From: Desulfobacterales bacterium | Lineage (GTDB): Bacteria > Desulfobacterota > Desulfobacteria > Desulfobacterales > Desulfosalsimonadaceae | Assembly (NCBI GenBank): GCA_018335195.1 | Contig: JAGXKN010000002.1 | Span: 117,759 to 181,758 of the forward strand | Direction of reading: 5' to 3' | Length of the DNA stretch: 64,000 bases | Shown: one piece after another, positions 18,112 through 27,874 of the stretch | Layout: each line of letters starts with the position of its first letter | Position numbering within the stretch: position 1 is the first letter of the stretch | Translations under genes and position numbers: made by a program | The notes under the pieces: model-generated | Databases searched by the model: none | Seen by the model: the letters and a program-made list of their open reading frames with translations, nothing else | Told to the model about the DNA's origin: nothing

Positions 18112-19761
18112 TCAGGAGGAGACCTTGGTGCGGATTTCCTTTTTATCGATTTTGCCCACGCTCGTCTTGGGGATTTCGTCAACGATCTGCACCCGGTTGG
18201 GCACGCCGTATTTGGGGATTTCGCCTGCGTCCACGAACTTCATGAAAAAGTCCTTGAATTCGTCCTCGCTGACCTTGTCCTTGTAATCGTCTTTGAGCAC
18301 CACCATGACCATGGGGCGTTCCCCCCATTTTTCGTCCGGCACCCCTATGGCCGCGGCTTCGCTGACGGCTTGGTGCTGGCTGATGATATCCTCCAGGGTC
18401 AGCGAGGAGATCCATTCCCCGCCGCTCTTGATAACATCCTTGAGCCGGTCTGTGATCTGCAGATATCCTTCCGTGTCCACGTACCCGATATCCCCGGTAT
18501 GCAGCCAGCCGCCCTGCCACAGTTCTTCGCTTTTTTCCGGATCCTTGATATAGCCCTGGGTCAGCCAAGGTGCGCGCACCACCACTTCCCCGGTGCTCTG
18601 GCCGTCATGCGGCAGGGCGTTTCCTTCCGGGTCCCAGATCTGCAGGTATACGTTGGGGGCGGGCCGGCCTGTGCGGCAGCGCATTTTTACCTGCTCCTCC
18701 TGGCTCCATTCCAGCATGTGCGGCTTGAGGTTGGCAGCGGTCAAAAGCGGGCAGGTTTCTGACATGCCGTATGCCGCCCAGATGTTGATCCCGAGGTCCA
18801 GGGCTTCCTTGCACAGTCCGCGCGGAAGCGCAGATCCGCCGATAATCACCTTCCAGCCGGTCAGGTTAAACTGCTTGATGGCCGGGCTGGAAACCAGCAT
18901 GTGCATGATGGTGGGCACGCAGTGGGAAATGGTTACCTTTTCGCCCATGATCAGCTTGAGCAGCATCTCGGGCTCGTATTTGCCGGGATAGACCTGCTTG
19001 GCGCCCAGCAGGGTCATCACGTAGGGCACCCCCCAGGCATGCACGTGAAACATGGGCGTCATGGGCATGTAGACGTCACTGGAGGAAATCTGTGCATGGG
19101 AGTCATAGGCCGACATGTTGGCTAGCATGCCGTAGGTATGCATGACCAGCTGTCGATGACTGAAGAAAACACCCTTGGGCAGCCCGGTGGTGCCGGTTGT
19201 ATAAAAGGTAGTGGCCATGGTGTTCTCATCAAGGTCCGGAAACTCGTATTCTGTGGATGCTTTCTCCATAAGGGCATTGCATTCGCCTTCCAGGGAAAGC
19301 GAGGTTTCCGGGGTGTTGCCGGTATCGCTCAGCAGGATGATCTTCTTGACGGTTTCGAACTTGTCCTTGACCCCTTCGAGCATGGGGAGAAATTCTTCGT
19401 TGACCAGGATCACGTCGTCTTCTGCATGGTTGATGGTGTAGATCAGCTGCTCCGGGGATAAGCGGATGTTGATGGTGTGCAGAACCGCACCCATCATGGG
19501 AATGGCGAAAAAACATTCCAGGTAGCGGGTGCTGTCCCAGTCCATCACGGCAACGGTGCTTCCCGGACCGACGCCCAGGGAGGAGAGCATGTTGGCCATC
19601 TGGTGAATCCTTCGATTTAAATCCCGGTAGGTATAGCGCTGCTGGTCCCGGTAAATGATTTCCTGATCCGGGGAATAGATCAGCGGTGTTTCGAGGATGT
19701 GCTTGATCAGCAGCTGGTAGTTATGGGCCGAGGGGGTTGGTTCGATTTTCCGAAACGTCAT
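18112..19761 (-). CDS. AMP-forming fatty-acyl/carboxylate-CoA ligase
   Basis: 549 residues of the ANL superfamily. Activates a carboxylic acid with ATP to an acyl-adenylate and then the CoA thioester. Motifs seen are YTTGTTGLPKGV (A3 P-loop), AAYGMSETCP (A5), GWLHTGDIG (A7), DRLKDVIKSGGEWIS (A8) and the C-terminal catalytic lysine region TSVGKIDKKEIR (A10). It resembles medium/long-chain fatty acid and DmdB-like ligases; chain length cannot be read from sequence. It is divergent from the gamma-carbonic-anhydrase-like gene over a 200-bp region with a palindromic operator candidate. Confidence 0.92.
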   Translation of the reverse strand: MTFRKIEPTPSAHNYQLLIKHILETPLIYSPDQEIIYRDQQRYTYRDLNRRIHQMANMLSSLGVGPGSTVAVMDWDSTRYLECFFAIPMMGAVLHTINIRLSPEQLIYTINHAEDDVILVNEEFLPMLEGVKDKFETVKKIILLSDTGNTPETSLSLEGECNALMEKASTEYEFPDLDENTMATTFYTTGTTGLPKGVFFSHRQLVMHTYGMLANMSAYDSHAQISSSDVYMPMTPMFHVHAWGVPYVMTLLGAKQVYPGKYEPEMLLKLIMGEKVTISHCVPTIMHMLVSSPAIKQFNLTGWKVIIGGSALPRGLCKEALDLGINIWAAYGMSETCPLLTAANLKPHMLEWSQEEQVKMRCRTGRPAPNVYLQIWDPEGNALPHDGQSTGEVVVRAPWLTQGYIKDPEKSEELWQGGWLHTGDIGYVDTEGYLQITDRLKDVIKSGGEWISSLTLEDIISQHQAVSEAAAIGVPDEKWGERPMVMVVLKDDYKDKVSEDEFKDFFMKFVDAGEIPKYGVPNRVQIVDEIPKTSVGKIDKKEIRTKVSS

Positions 19762-19818
19762 GCCTGCCTCCTTTGTTGCTAAAAGCGTTATCCGAGAAAT
19801 GAAACAAAAAGGTTGTCA

Positions 19819-19835
19819 ATGCATTTTAAATGCAT
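19819..19835. promoter_or_regulatory. Palindromic operator candidate between divergent acyl-CoA ligase genes
   Basis: Perfect palindrome ATGCATTT-T-AAATGCAT, also readable as a direct repeat of AATGCATTTTA. It lies about 60 bp upstream of the minus-strand ligase start and 130 bp upstream of the plus-strand operon. No adjacent regulator gene identifies the binding protein. Confidence 0.45.
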
Positions 19836-19964
19836 TTTACACCAAAAACCTTCCGTGCGTAAAGGTAAACTTGTGAACGGGCTGAAAACAATGTATAAGA
19901 TCTTTGTATTATGTAATATTAAATGAACGGCGTGTAAACCGCAAATAATGTTTCAGGAGGGATT

Positions 19965-20513
19965 ATGCCCGGGTTTCCGGCAACCGTTTATAACGATCAG
20001 ACAGCTTCCCAGAGGGGCGATGTGCAGGTGGGCCAATATTCCAGCTTCTGGCCCGGATCTTCCGTCCGGGGCGATTTCTCTCCCATCCGCATCGGAAAGG
20101 GCGCCAGTATTCAGGACTGCTGCGTGCTGCACTCAACGCCCACCGATGAAGTCCACGTGGGGGATTTCGTGACCGTGGGCCACGGGGCGGTGCTTCACGG
20201 ATGCACTGTGGAGGACAATTGCGTTATCGGTATGAATGCCACGGTCCTGGACAAATCGGTGATCGGAAAAGGAAGCGTGGTTGCCGCCGGGGCGGTGGTC
20301 AAAGAGGGCACCCGGGTGCCGGCCGGGTCCTTTGTTTCCGGCGTGCCCGCACAGACCCGGGAGGGACGGCAGGGCCAGGAAGAGCGCATCAGGGCCGGGG
20401 CCATTGCCTATATTGCCCTGGCGCAGAATTATATGGCGGGCCGCCAGACCCTGGCCCCGGAGACGCTGGATGAAAAGATGGATGAAATCAAGAAATTGCT
20501 GGTCGAAAGTTAA
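19965..20513 (+). CDS. Gamma-carbonic-anhydrase-like / PaaY-type hexapeptide-repeat protein
   Basis: 182 residues folding as a left-handed beta helix. Hexapeptide repeats are visible (VGQYSSFWPGSSVRGD, IGKGASIQDCCV, VEDNCVIGMNATV, IGKGSVVAAGAVV). The zinc-histidine pattern of the gamma-CA family is present in VLHSTP and VTVGHGAVLHGC. The C-terminal ~45 residues are helical. Members hydrate CO2 or act as thioesterases (PaaY), clearing dead-end CoA esters. Its position 26 bp before an acyl-CoA ligase favours a CoA-thioester-related role, by inference. The ATG at 19965 follows CAGGAGGG. Confidence 0.87.
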   Translation: MPGFPATVYNDQTASQRGDVQVGQYSSFWPGSSVRGDFSPIRIGKGASIQDCCVLHSTPTDEVHVGDFVTVGHGAVLHGCTVEDNCVIGMNATVLDKSVIGKGSVVAAGAVVKEGTRVPAGSFVSGVPAQTREGRQGQEERIRAGAIAYIALAQNYMAGRQTLAPETLDEKMDEIKKLLVES

Positions 20514-20539
20514 ACGCTTGACAGCACGGGGGAAAAAGT

Positions 20540-22066
20540 ATGGGGCTCAGGGATTATACGGTCTATGATTTTATCCGCCGCAACGCCGCCTTGTACCCGG
20601 ATCGGGAGAGCCTTGTCTTTGGAGAAACCCGGCTGACAAACCGGGAGTACAGGGAAAAATGCGACAGGCTTGCCGCCGGGCTGCTTGCTTCGGGTTTTGC
20701 CCCGGGAGACAGGCTGGCCGTGGTGGCGCAGAACTGCGATGAATTCGTTATCCTCTACGGTGCCGCAGCCCGGATGGGGGCAATTGTGGTGCCGGTGAAC
20801 TGGCGCTTTACCAGCGCAGAAGTGGCTTATGTGCTGGGCGACTGCTCGCCGGCCGGTGTTTTTGCCGGTCCGGAGGATCGCCAGCGCGTGCTCGATCTGC
20901 AGCCGGAAACGGGCGTAAAGAATCTGTATGCCATGGGCGGCCGGACGGTGCCGGACGGATTTGTTCCTTTTGAGGCGCTTTACGCGGAAAGTCCGGATGT
21001 GCAAGCACCGGATCCGGATGCGCACAGCGGCTTTGTGATCATTTACACGGCTGCCGTAGAGGGCAGACCCCGGGGGGCGGTTCTTTCCCAGCACAACATT
21101 TTCGCCATCAACCTGGCGATGATGGCAGGGGAAGGGCTCAATGCGGATACCTGCCATATTTGCATTCTGCCGCTTTTCCATATCGCGGGCCTGGCCCGGC
21201 TGACGGCCACCATGCACGCCGGGGGCAAAAATGTCGTTTTGGCGCGTTTTGATGCGGAACAGGCCCTCAGGCTCATTGAGGCCGAAAAGGGCACCACGTT
21301 TCATAACTTTGCCCCGATATTAAAGCGCATGACAGACAAGTACCACGAACTCGGCGGCGGCATGGATCTGTCCGGCCTGCGCCGGGTGGGCGGACTGGAT
21401 CACCCGGAAAACCTGGAACGGTTCCGGGAAATTGCGCCGAGCGTGGAGTTTGCTTCCGGGTTCGGACAGACCGAGGCCATGGCCGTCACCTGGGCGCCAA
21501 GGCACGAAAGGCCCGGCAGTGCGGGCAAGCCGACGGTGATTTCAAACGTGGCCCTTTTCGATGATGATGAAAACCCGGTCCCCGCCGGCGGGGAAGGCGA
21601 GATCTGCGTTCGCGGCCCCGCGGTTTTTCTGGGCTACTGGGGCCGGGATGATGATACCGCCCGTACCTTTCGGAACAACTGGCACCACACCGGCGATACG
21701 GGGCGGTTTGACGAAGACGGCTACCTCTGGTACGTCCGGCGCAAGGCGGAAAAGGAGCTGATCAAGCCGGGCGGGGAAAACGTGTACCCGGCGGAAGTCG
21801 AAGCCGTGATCCGGGGGCATCCCGCGATTGCCGAAGCAAGCGTGATCGGCGTGCCGGACCGGCAGTGGGGCGAGGCCATCAAGGCCGTTTGCGTGCCGGC
21901 CCCGGGAAAAACCGTGGAAGCCGCGGAATTGATCGAATACGTGGCCGCGCGGATCGCCCGTTACAAAAAACCCCGGTTTGTCGAGTTCGCCAATGCCCTG
22001 CCCAAAACAGCAAAAGGTGAAATCGACCGCGAGCAGGTCAAAAAAGATCACGGCGGCGGCTATTGA
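20540..22066 (+). CDS. AMP-forming acyl-CoA ligase (second copy)
   Basis: 508 residues of the ANL superfamily, forming an acyl-CoA from a carboxylate, ATP and CoA. A5 is seen as SGFGQTEAM, A7 as WHHTGDTGRFDEDG, A8 as RRKAEKELIKPGGENVYP and the catalytic C-terminal lysine as PKTAKGEIDR. The A3 P-loop is degenerate, IIYTAAVEGRPRGA instead of the usual YTSGTTGxPKG, with Ser/Thr/Gly and the Lys replaced (K to R). This may lower or alter adenylation and is worth noting. It is only distantly similar to the divergent ligase at 18112. It forms a two-gene operon with the gamma-CA-like protein. Confidence 0.9.
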   Translation: MGLRDYTVYDFIRRNAALYPDRESLVFGETRLTNREYREKCDRLAAGLLASGFAPGDRLAVVAQNCDEFVILYGAAARMGAIVVPVNWRFTSAEVAYVLGDCSPAGVFAGPEDRQRVLDLQPETGVKNLYAMGGRTVPDGFVPFEALYAESPDVQAPDPDAHSGFVIIYTAAVEGRPRGAVLSQHNIFAINLAMMAGEGLNADTCHICILPLFHIAGLARLTATMHAGGKNVVLARFDAEQALRLIEAEKGTTFHNFAPILKRMTDKYHELGGGMDLSGLRRVGGLDHPENLERFREIAPSVEFASGFGQTEAMAVTWAPRHERPGSAGKPTVISNVALFDDDENPVPAGGEGEICVRGPAVFLGYWGRDDDTARTFRNNWHHTGDTGRFDEDGYLWYVRRKAEKELIKPGGENVYPAEVEAVIRGHPAIAEASVIGVPDRQWGEAIKAVCVPAPGKTVEAAELIEYVAARIARYKKPRFVEFANALPKTAKGEIDREQVKKDHGGGY

Positions 22067-22348
22067 CTCTGGGTTTCCCCCAATACAGCGGCGAATGGGT
22101 AGAAGCCTGTCTTTGCTTCCGCAGATATTTTGGGTTCTGTTTTACCAGGGTCTCCGGGCAAGTGTCCAGCGAGCTTTTCCGGCAATAGAAACAGCCCGGC
22201 GGGCGCAAAAGTTTATTAGTCATTGCATATCCGTCCTGTCAGCCGCTATAATCCGATCATGCTCGTTTGTAACCTGATAACATCACGGGGCATTACAGAG
22301 ATTCAGGTGCTTTTGGGTTTGAAATTAAAGTTTTCCGGGGATGCAACT

Positions 22349-24391
22349 ATGACCTCGAAGCCTTCCGATGAAAGCCTGGAACAAAGGGTAAAAGCACTGG
22401 AAAGACAACTTTCCGAATGCAAACAGGCCGAAGCGGAGATCAGATATTCAGAACACCGTTACCGCCTGATGATTGAAGCCGCAGGGGACCTGGTTTTTTC
22501 CGTGGATCAAAGCGGCAATTTTGTTTATATCTCCCCGAACTGCGAAACCATTCTGGGTTATCCGCAGGAAGCCTTTGAGGGGAGATCTTTTGAACCGTTT
22601 GTTCATCCGGATGATGTAAGCGGGATTCTTGAGGCCGTATCCGAGGTTTTCCAGCAATTCGGCCAGTCGCCGGAGGCGGAGGTAAGCCGCCTGACTGTGG
22701 AATTCAGGGCAAAAACCCGGTCCGGTGCGTGGAAATGGCTGTCTGCCAGAAATATGGTGGTGGAAGAAAAAAACGGCATTCTGGAGCTGGTCTGCATTGC
22801 CAGAAGCATTACGGAAAAAAAGGAGGCTGAAAAAAAGCTCCTGGAAAGCGAGCAGCGATACCGGCTGCTGGTCGAGGCCTCCAATGATCTGATATGGACC
22901 TTTGATCTCACAACAATGAGCTTTTCGTATTGTTCCCAATCAATCGAGCGGCTTCTGGGATATACCCCGGAGGAGGCAATCGGCGCCAGCCTGGATGATA
23001 TCTTTTTCCCGGAGGGGAAAAGGCAGGTGATGGCGGCTTTTGGCAGCGTTATCTCCGGTGAAAGTGATACGGACCGCGTTTTTATCGCCGGGGAGCACCG
23101 CAGAAAGGACAACGGAGTGGCCTGGATGGAAATCAATGCATTGCTGCACCGGGATGAATATCAGCGGCCCGTATCCTTTTCAGGCGTTTCCCGGGATATT
23201 ACCGAGCGAAAAAAAGCCGAACAGGAAAGAGAGCAGTTGCAGGCACAGCTTCGTCACGCCCAGCAGATGGAGGCGGTTGGCACACTGGCAGGCGGTATCG
23301 CGCATGATTTCAATAATATTCTTTCCTCCGTGATCGGGTTTACCGAACTTTCCCTTGACGAGGTGCCTGAAGGAAGTCTGCTGCACAAAAATCTCTCCCA
23401 GATCCTGGTAGCCGGAAACCGGGCCAGGGACTTGGTCAAGCGGATTCTGGCTGTCAGCAGACAGGAAGAGCAGGGCTTTGACTCAATCCCGATTACCCCG
23501 CTGCTCAAGGAGGCGCTGAAAATGCTTCGTGCCACCATCCCCGCCTCCATCGAGGTTCGGGAGGACATTTGCAGCCGGGAGCTGATAGTGCACGCGGACC
23601 CCACCCAGCTTCATCAGGTGATTGTCAACCTGGTAACCAACGCCAGGCAGGCCATGCCCGAGGAAAGCGGGGCACTGGAAGTCTCCGTGGAACCGGTCCG
23701 TTTTAATGAAGACGTTCAAAGGAAATTTCCGGAGCTGGGCCCGGGCGATTATGTGTGCATCTCGATCAGCGATACAGGGGCGGGCATTTCGAAGCAATAC
23801 CTGGAAAAGATTTTTGAACCGTACTACACGACCCGGAAAGAGGGAACGGGCACGGGCCTGGGGCTTTCCGTGGTCCACGGCATCGTAACCGGTCATAAGG
23901 GCCATATTGCGGTGAACAGCGAGCCCGGGACCGGAAGCACGTTTTACGTCTACTTGCCGCTTGCCAAACAGGAGCAAAGACAGGAACAGGAGACCGCCGG
24001 GGCATTGCCCACCGGCACGGAACACATTCTCTTGGTGGACGATGAACAGCCGATTGTGGCAATTCAGCAGCATCACCTGGAGCGGCTCGGATATCAGGTG
24101 ACCCCGAGAACCAGCAGCACTGAAGCGCTGGCCGCGTTTCAGGCCAACTCCGCAAGATTTGATCTTTTGATCACAGACATGGCCATGCCGAACATGACCG
24201 GGGAGCAACTGGCACAGGCAGTCAAGAAAATCCGTCCGGATCTGCCGGTGATTCTGTGTACCGGATACAATCAGAAATTCACAGTCAGCGGCGCCGGCGA
24301 GGAAGTAAACAGCGTGCTCATGAAGCCGGTGGACAGGACGGAAATGGCAAGAACCGTCCGAAAAGTTCTGGATCATGAATCCGCGTTTTGA
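22349..24391 (+). CDS. PAS-PAS hybrid histidine kinase with C-terminal receiver domain
   Basis: 680 residues, with no membrane segment seen, so a cytoplasmic sensor. Order: a short coiled coil (ESLEQRVKALERQLSE), PAS 1 from about residue 32, PAS 2 from about 165, HisKA with GGIAHDFNNILSSV, HATPase_c with NLVTNARQAM, DTGAGI and GTGLGLSVV, then a receiver with LLVDDE, the phospho-Asp in LLITDMAMP and a conserved Lys in LMKPVD. The start at 22349 (MTSKPS) is preferred because CCGGGG precedes it; the ORF-track start adds 42 poorly conserved residues. It is tail-to-tail with the next kinase gene, overlapping 19 bp. Confidence 0.92.
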   Translation: MTSKPSDESLEQRVKALERQLSECKQAEAEIRYSEHRYRLMIEAAGDLVFSVDQSGNFVYISPNCETILGYPQEAFEGRSFEPFVHPDDVSGILEAVSEVFQQFGQSPEAEVSRLTVEFRAKTRSGAWKWLSARNMVVEEKNGILELVCIARSITEKKEAEKKLLESEQRYRLLVEASNDLIWTFDLTTMSFSYCSQSIERLLGYTPEEAIGASLDDIFFPEGKRQVMAAFGSVISGESDTDRVFIAGEHRRKDNGVAWMEINALLHRDEYQRPVSFSGVSRDITERKKAEQEREQLQAQLRHAQQMEAVGTLAGGIAHDFNNILSSVIGFTELSLDEVPEGSLLHKNLSQILVAGNRARDLVKRILAVSRQEEQGFDSIPITPLLKEALKMLRATIPASIEVREDICSRELIVHADPTQLHQVIVNLVTNARQAMPEESGALEVSVEPVRFNEDVQRKFPELGPGDYVCISISDTGAGISKQYLEKIFEPYYTTRKEGTGTGLGLSVVHGIVTGHKGHIAVNSEPGTGSTFYVYLPLAKQEQRQEQETAGALPTGTEHILLVDDEQPIVAIQQHHLERLGYQVTPRTSSTEALAAFQANSARFDLLITDMAMPNMTGEQLAQAVKKIRPDLPVILCTGYNQKFTVSGAGEEVNSVLMKPVDRTEMARTVRKVLDHESAF

Positions 24392-26600
24392 TCCGTTTCC
24401 CGGTCCAGCACTTCCCGGACTTTGGCAGTCAGATCCTTTATGGAAAAGGGTTTCTGGAGAAAGGCCGCGCCTTTTTCCGGGATGCCGCGGTTGACGACCA
24501 CGTCCGCTGTGTATCCTGAAATGTAAAGCACCTTCAGGCCAGGGTGTTTTTTCGCGATTTTTGCAAACAGTTCCCTGCCGTTTATTTCGGGCATGACCAC
24601 ATCGGTCAGCAGAAGGTGTACCGGGCCCTCGTGCTGCGCCATTACTTTCATTGCAATGTCCCCGTTTTCCGAGGCCAGGACCGTATAGCCCTGCCGCGTG
24701 AGTACGGCATGTGCGAGTTCCCGCACCTGAGGGTCGTCTTCTGCCAGCAGCAGGGTTTCTGAGCCTTCGCTGAAGCTGCCTTCGGTGTCCTGCCGGGTAT
24801 TGTCTTCAGCCGCCGTGCAGTCGTCTGCAGCCGGCAGGAAAATCTTCATCGCGGTGCCCGCGTCCGGTTCACTGTCGGCCCAGATGCTTCCCCCGTGCTG
24901 TTTGACGATGCCGTAGACCGTGGACAGTCCCAGGCCGGTGCCTTGTTCTCCCTTGGTGGAGAAAAACGGCTCGAACAAAAGTGTACGGGTTTCTTCATCC
25001 ATTCCGAATCCGGTATCACTGACAGCGAGCATGAGATGGCGGTCGGGCCGGATATCCGGGCGGGCGGCCGTATACGTATCATCCAGGTCTGCCGCCGCGG
25101 TTTCGATTGTCAGTCTGCCGCCGTTGGGCATGGCGTCTACGGCGTTGATCGCCAGGTTCATGATCACCTGTTCGATCTGGCCGATATCTGCCTTGACCAT
25201 GGGAATATCTGGTGACAGGCTGAGTTCGAGTGTCATGTCTTCGCGGATGGTGCGGCGCAGCAGCTTTTCAAAATTGCTTACCGCGTGGTTCATGTCCACC
25301 GGTACGTATTCCATGCTCTGCTTGCGGCCGAAGGCCAGGAGCTTGCGCACCAGATCCCGGGCCCGGGAGCCGGCGTACAGAATTTCTTCGGCAAATTTCT
25401 GCCGGGTGTCACCCGCTCCCGGGTCAGAGGCCAGCATCTCGGCGTAGCCCAGGATGGGCGAGAGCAGATTATTGAAATCATGGGCCACGCCGCCGGCCAG
25501 CCGGCCTATGGATTCCACCTTCTGGGCCTGGCGGTATTGCTCCTCCAGCCGGGCTTTTTCTTCTGCCATCCGTTCGTGTTCGGTTGTGTCCTCGACGATT
25601 CCCATCCCGCCGTGGATAATCCCGTTTTCATCGGTCAGGGGCGCGAAAAAGACCCGCGCCCGGATAACGTTTTCAGCGGTCACGGCGTGGTACCATCCGT
25701 TGAAGAATCCGTGTTTTCCGCTTATGGCATCTCGTAGCGCCGAAACAATCTGTTGATCGGGCAAATCCAGCATGTTCAAACCGATCAGTTTTTCCCGGGA
25801 AGAGCCAAGGCTATCTACGAAGCGGTCATTGCATGCCGTAATGCGGCCTTCCGAGTCAAAGTGCAAAAATCCGAGCGGCGCGTTTTTAAAAATCAGGCGG
25901 TATTTTCCTCGCTTCTCTGCATATCCGCCTTGGCCCGGTCTTTTTCCCGGGCCTGGCTTCGCCAGCCCCGGATGGTGACCGTCCACAAAAAGGCCAGAAG
26001 GCCAAGGCAGACCGAGGCTACGCAGATCATGAGCAGGGCCCGGGTTTTTTGAGAGGCGATTTCCTTTTGAATCCGCTGCTGGATCAAATCCATCAGCTCG
26101 TCCGTGGTTTTTTCAAAACCGCGCTGATTCTTTGTATACTGCCAGCCGGCCAGAAGCATGCGCGCCTCTTTTTTATCCCCGTGGCTCACCATCTCGTAAG
26201 CCTTTTTTTCAATGCGGCGGATATTGTCGAGATAGGTTTCGATTCGGCCGGTCTTGCGAATAATGGCGTCAGAAGGGCTCAGCCCGGGGATTTCCCGGAG
26301 GGCCTGCTGCAGTTCGGGTTCCGTCTGATCATAGGCTTTTTGCCATTTCAGGTTGCCGCTCAAGGTGCTCAGACGGGTGGTCATCTGCATGGTTTCAGCG
26401 TGCAGCAGCAGTTTCCAGGAGTTGCGTTCCGCAGCCAGTTCCCGGTCTTTGAAAGAACTCAGCAGGTTGAACGAAAAAATCAGATTCCATCCCAGAAGTA
26501 TGATCAAAAAGAGCGTAACCGCGATGGAGGCAATGAACCAGGGCCGGACCGGGATTTCCTTTTTCGGGGGCGTATTTTGGGCGTTATTTTTTTTCTGCAT
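24373..26600 (-). pseudogene. Membrane hybrid histidine kinase, frameshifted between sensor and PAS domains
   Basis: Two overlapping frames together encode one kinase. The upstream frame (25893-26600) has two membrane helices (about residues 22-42 and 186-208) around a helical periplasmic sensor. It reads ...MQRSEEN-TA-stop where a PAS start EEKYRLIF is expected. The downstream frame (24373-25986) continues exactly with KYRLIFKNAPLG, then PAS, HisKA (GGVAHDFNNLLS), HATPase (GTGLGLSTV) and a receiver (LLTDVVMP, LQKPFS). Adding one A to the A4 run in GAGGAAAATACC near 25900-25910 would restore a single ~742-codon gene. It is either a recent mutation or a sequencing error; a programmed frameshift is less likely. 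Confidence 0.85.
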
Positions 26601-26750
26601 GTCTGGTTTGCTGCGGAACCGGATTTTGAAGTTCAGTCATTCGGATTTGTTTTGATATTTGGGTTTTGGATTTCGAATTTATTGCTCAGCATGTTTTCGT
26701 GCGCCCCTTCAGGGGGAGAGCGAAGGCTTTCCGCTGTGCGGGAGAAGTGC

Positions 26751-27665
26751 TTACTTGATCCATTGCGCCACAAGTTCCGGATGATTGGCCACCCACTTTT
26801 TGGCGGCTTCCGGATAAGATATGTTTTCATCCCGTGCCATTAGCTTGACTTCTGCCAGGTCCCCGGGATGCCAGTAAAAATTATCGAAAAACGCGTAGAC
26901 CTCGGGCATGTCCTGCTTGAGCTTTTTGCGGACAATCGTGGCGATGTGTTCCTTGCGGCCGTAGATCTTTTTCGGGTCATCCAGGTACGTAAGATCCCAT
27001 TCGGCGAATTTCCAATGGGGCCTCCAGCCGGTCACAACAATCCATCGCTGCTGGTCAATGGCGTTTCCAAGGGCCGTGGTCATGGTGGGCCCGCTTCCGG
27101 ACACGAGCTCGAAGGCCGAAAGGCCGTAGGCATCTATTACAGCGGCGGTTTTTCCCATGATCCCGGCGTACGGGTCAATTCCGATAATTTTATTGTCAAA
27201 TTTTGGGGCATGGGCATTTAATTCGGCAATCGAGTTTATCGGCACATATTCGGGAACCACCAGCCCGATTTCGGTCCCCTCCAGGTTGGGGCCGAGGTGT
27301 TCCACCTCGGCTCGATGTTCCTCCAGATATCGTTTCTGCAGTGAGGGAAGCCAGGCCGCCACCGAGGCGTCCTGGTCGCCTGCGGCAAGAGATTACCACA
27401 TGGCGATTAAAGAAACGGAGAGCAGCTCGCATTCGCGGTCAAGGCGGTTTTCGATAACGGCCTTGACCACGTGGGCACTTGCCTTTTCCGAGGCCCAGTC
27501 CACGTACACGAGTTTTACAGTTTCTTTTCGGTTTGAGCCGGCTTTATTGCCCGAATCTGCATCCTGATTATCCATGCATCCGGCAGTCAGCACAACAGCC
27601 CAAACCAGAAGACCGGCAAATGCCGCAGCCAAATACGGGTATCTGCCGCAATGCGGAAATGACAT
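26751..27665 (-). pseudogene. Glycine betaine/proline-type ABC substrate-binding lipoprotein interrupted by an in-frame TAA
   Basis: Both ORF-track pieces (27393-27665 and 26751-27362) are in the same frame, separated by a TAA at 27393-27395. The joined product would be about 304 residues. It has a lipoprotein signal ending LTAGC, then KLVYVDWASEKASAHVVKAVIENRL, IAMW-stop-SLAAGDQDASVAAWLPSLQ and the family-typical YAGIMGKTA and WRPHWKF. In relatives the stop position is often Gln or Glu, so a single CAA-to-TAA change would explain it. No permease or ATPase genes (OpuAB type) are adjacent, so it may be an orphan sensor-associated binding protein next to the broken kinase. Confidence 0.87.
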
Positions 27666-27704
27666 GGGAAAACCTGTTCATGGTTAAATTTTGTCGTTTT
27701 GCTG

Positions 27705-27742
27705 AAAAAAAAAGCGCTTTCCGGAGGAACCCCCGGAAGCGC
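27705..27742 (-). terminator. Intrinsic terminator ending the acyl-CoA operon
   Basis: Stem GCGCTT-CCGG (27714-27724, one bulged T) with CCGGAAGCGC (27733-27742). On the minus strand it is followed by nine Ts. It lies about 130 bp after the stop of the TIGR03084-type gene. Confidence 0.85.
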
Positions 27743-27874
27743 ATATGATTTTGCCTGAGGGCAGCCCGGCGGTCTTCGTGAGATCCGTGGCTTTCCGTCC
27801 CATGGTCGCCCATGATTTGGCCTGATCCTCTGCCTCAGATACCTGATCAAGATTTGATTGTCAACAGGGGGAGA

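Noticed and set aside
25893-25986. Programmed ribosomal frameshift in the hybrid kinase
   Set aside because: The A4 run lacks a classical X XXY YYZ slippery heptamer and no reason for two products is apparent; mutation or sequencing error is simpler.
27393-27395. TAA read as a recoded sense codon
   Set aside because: Known bacterial recoding uses UGA (Sec) or UAG (Pyl); no SECIS-like or PYLIS-like structure is evident here.
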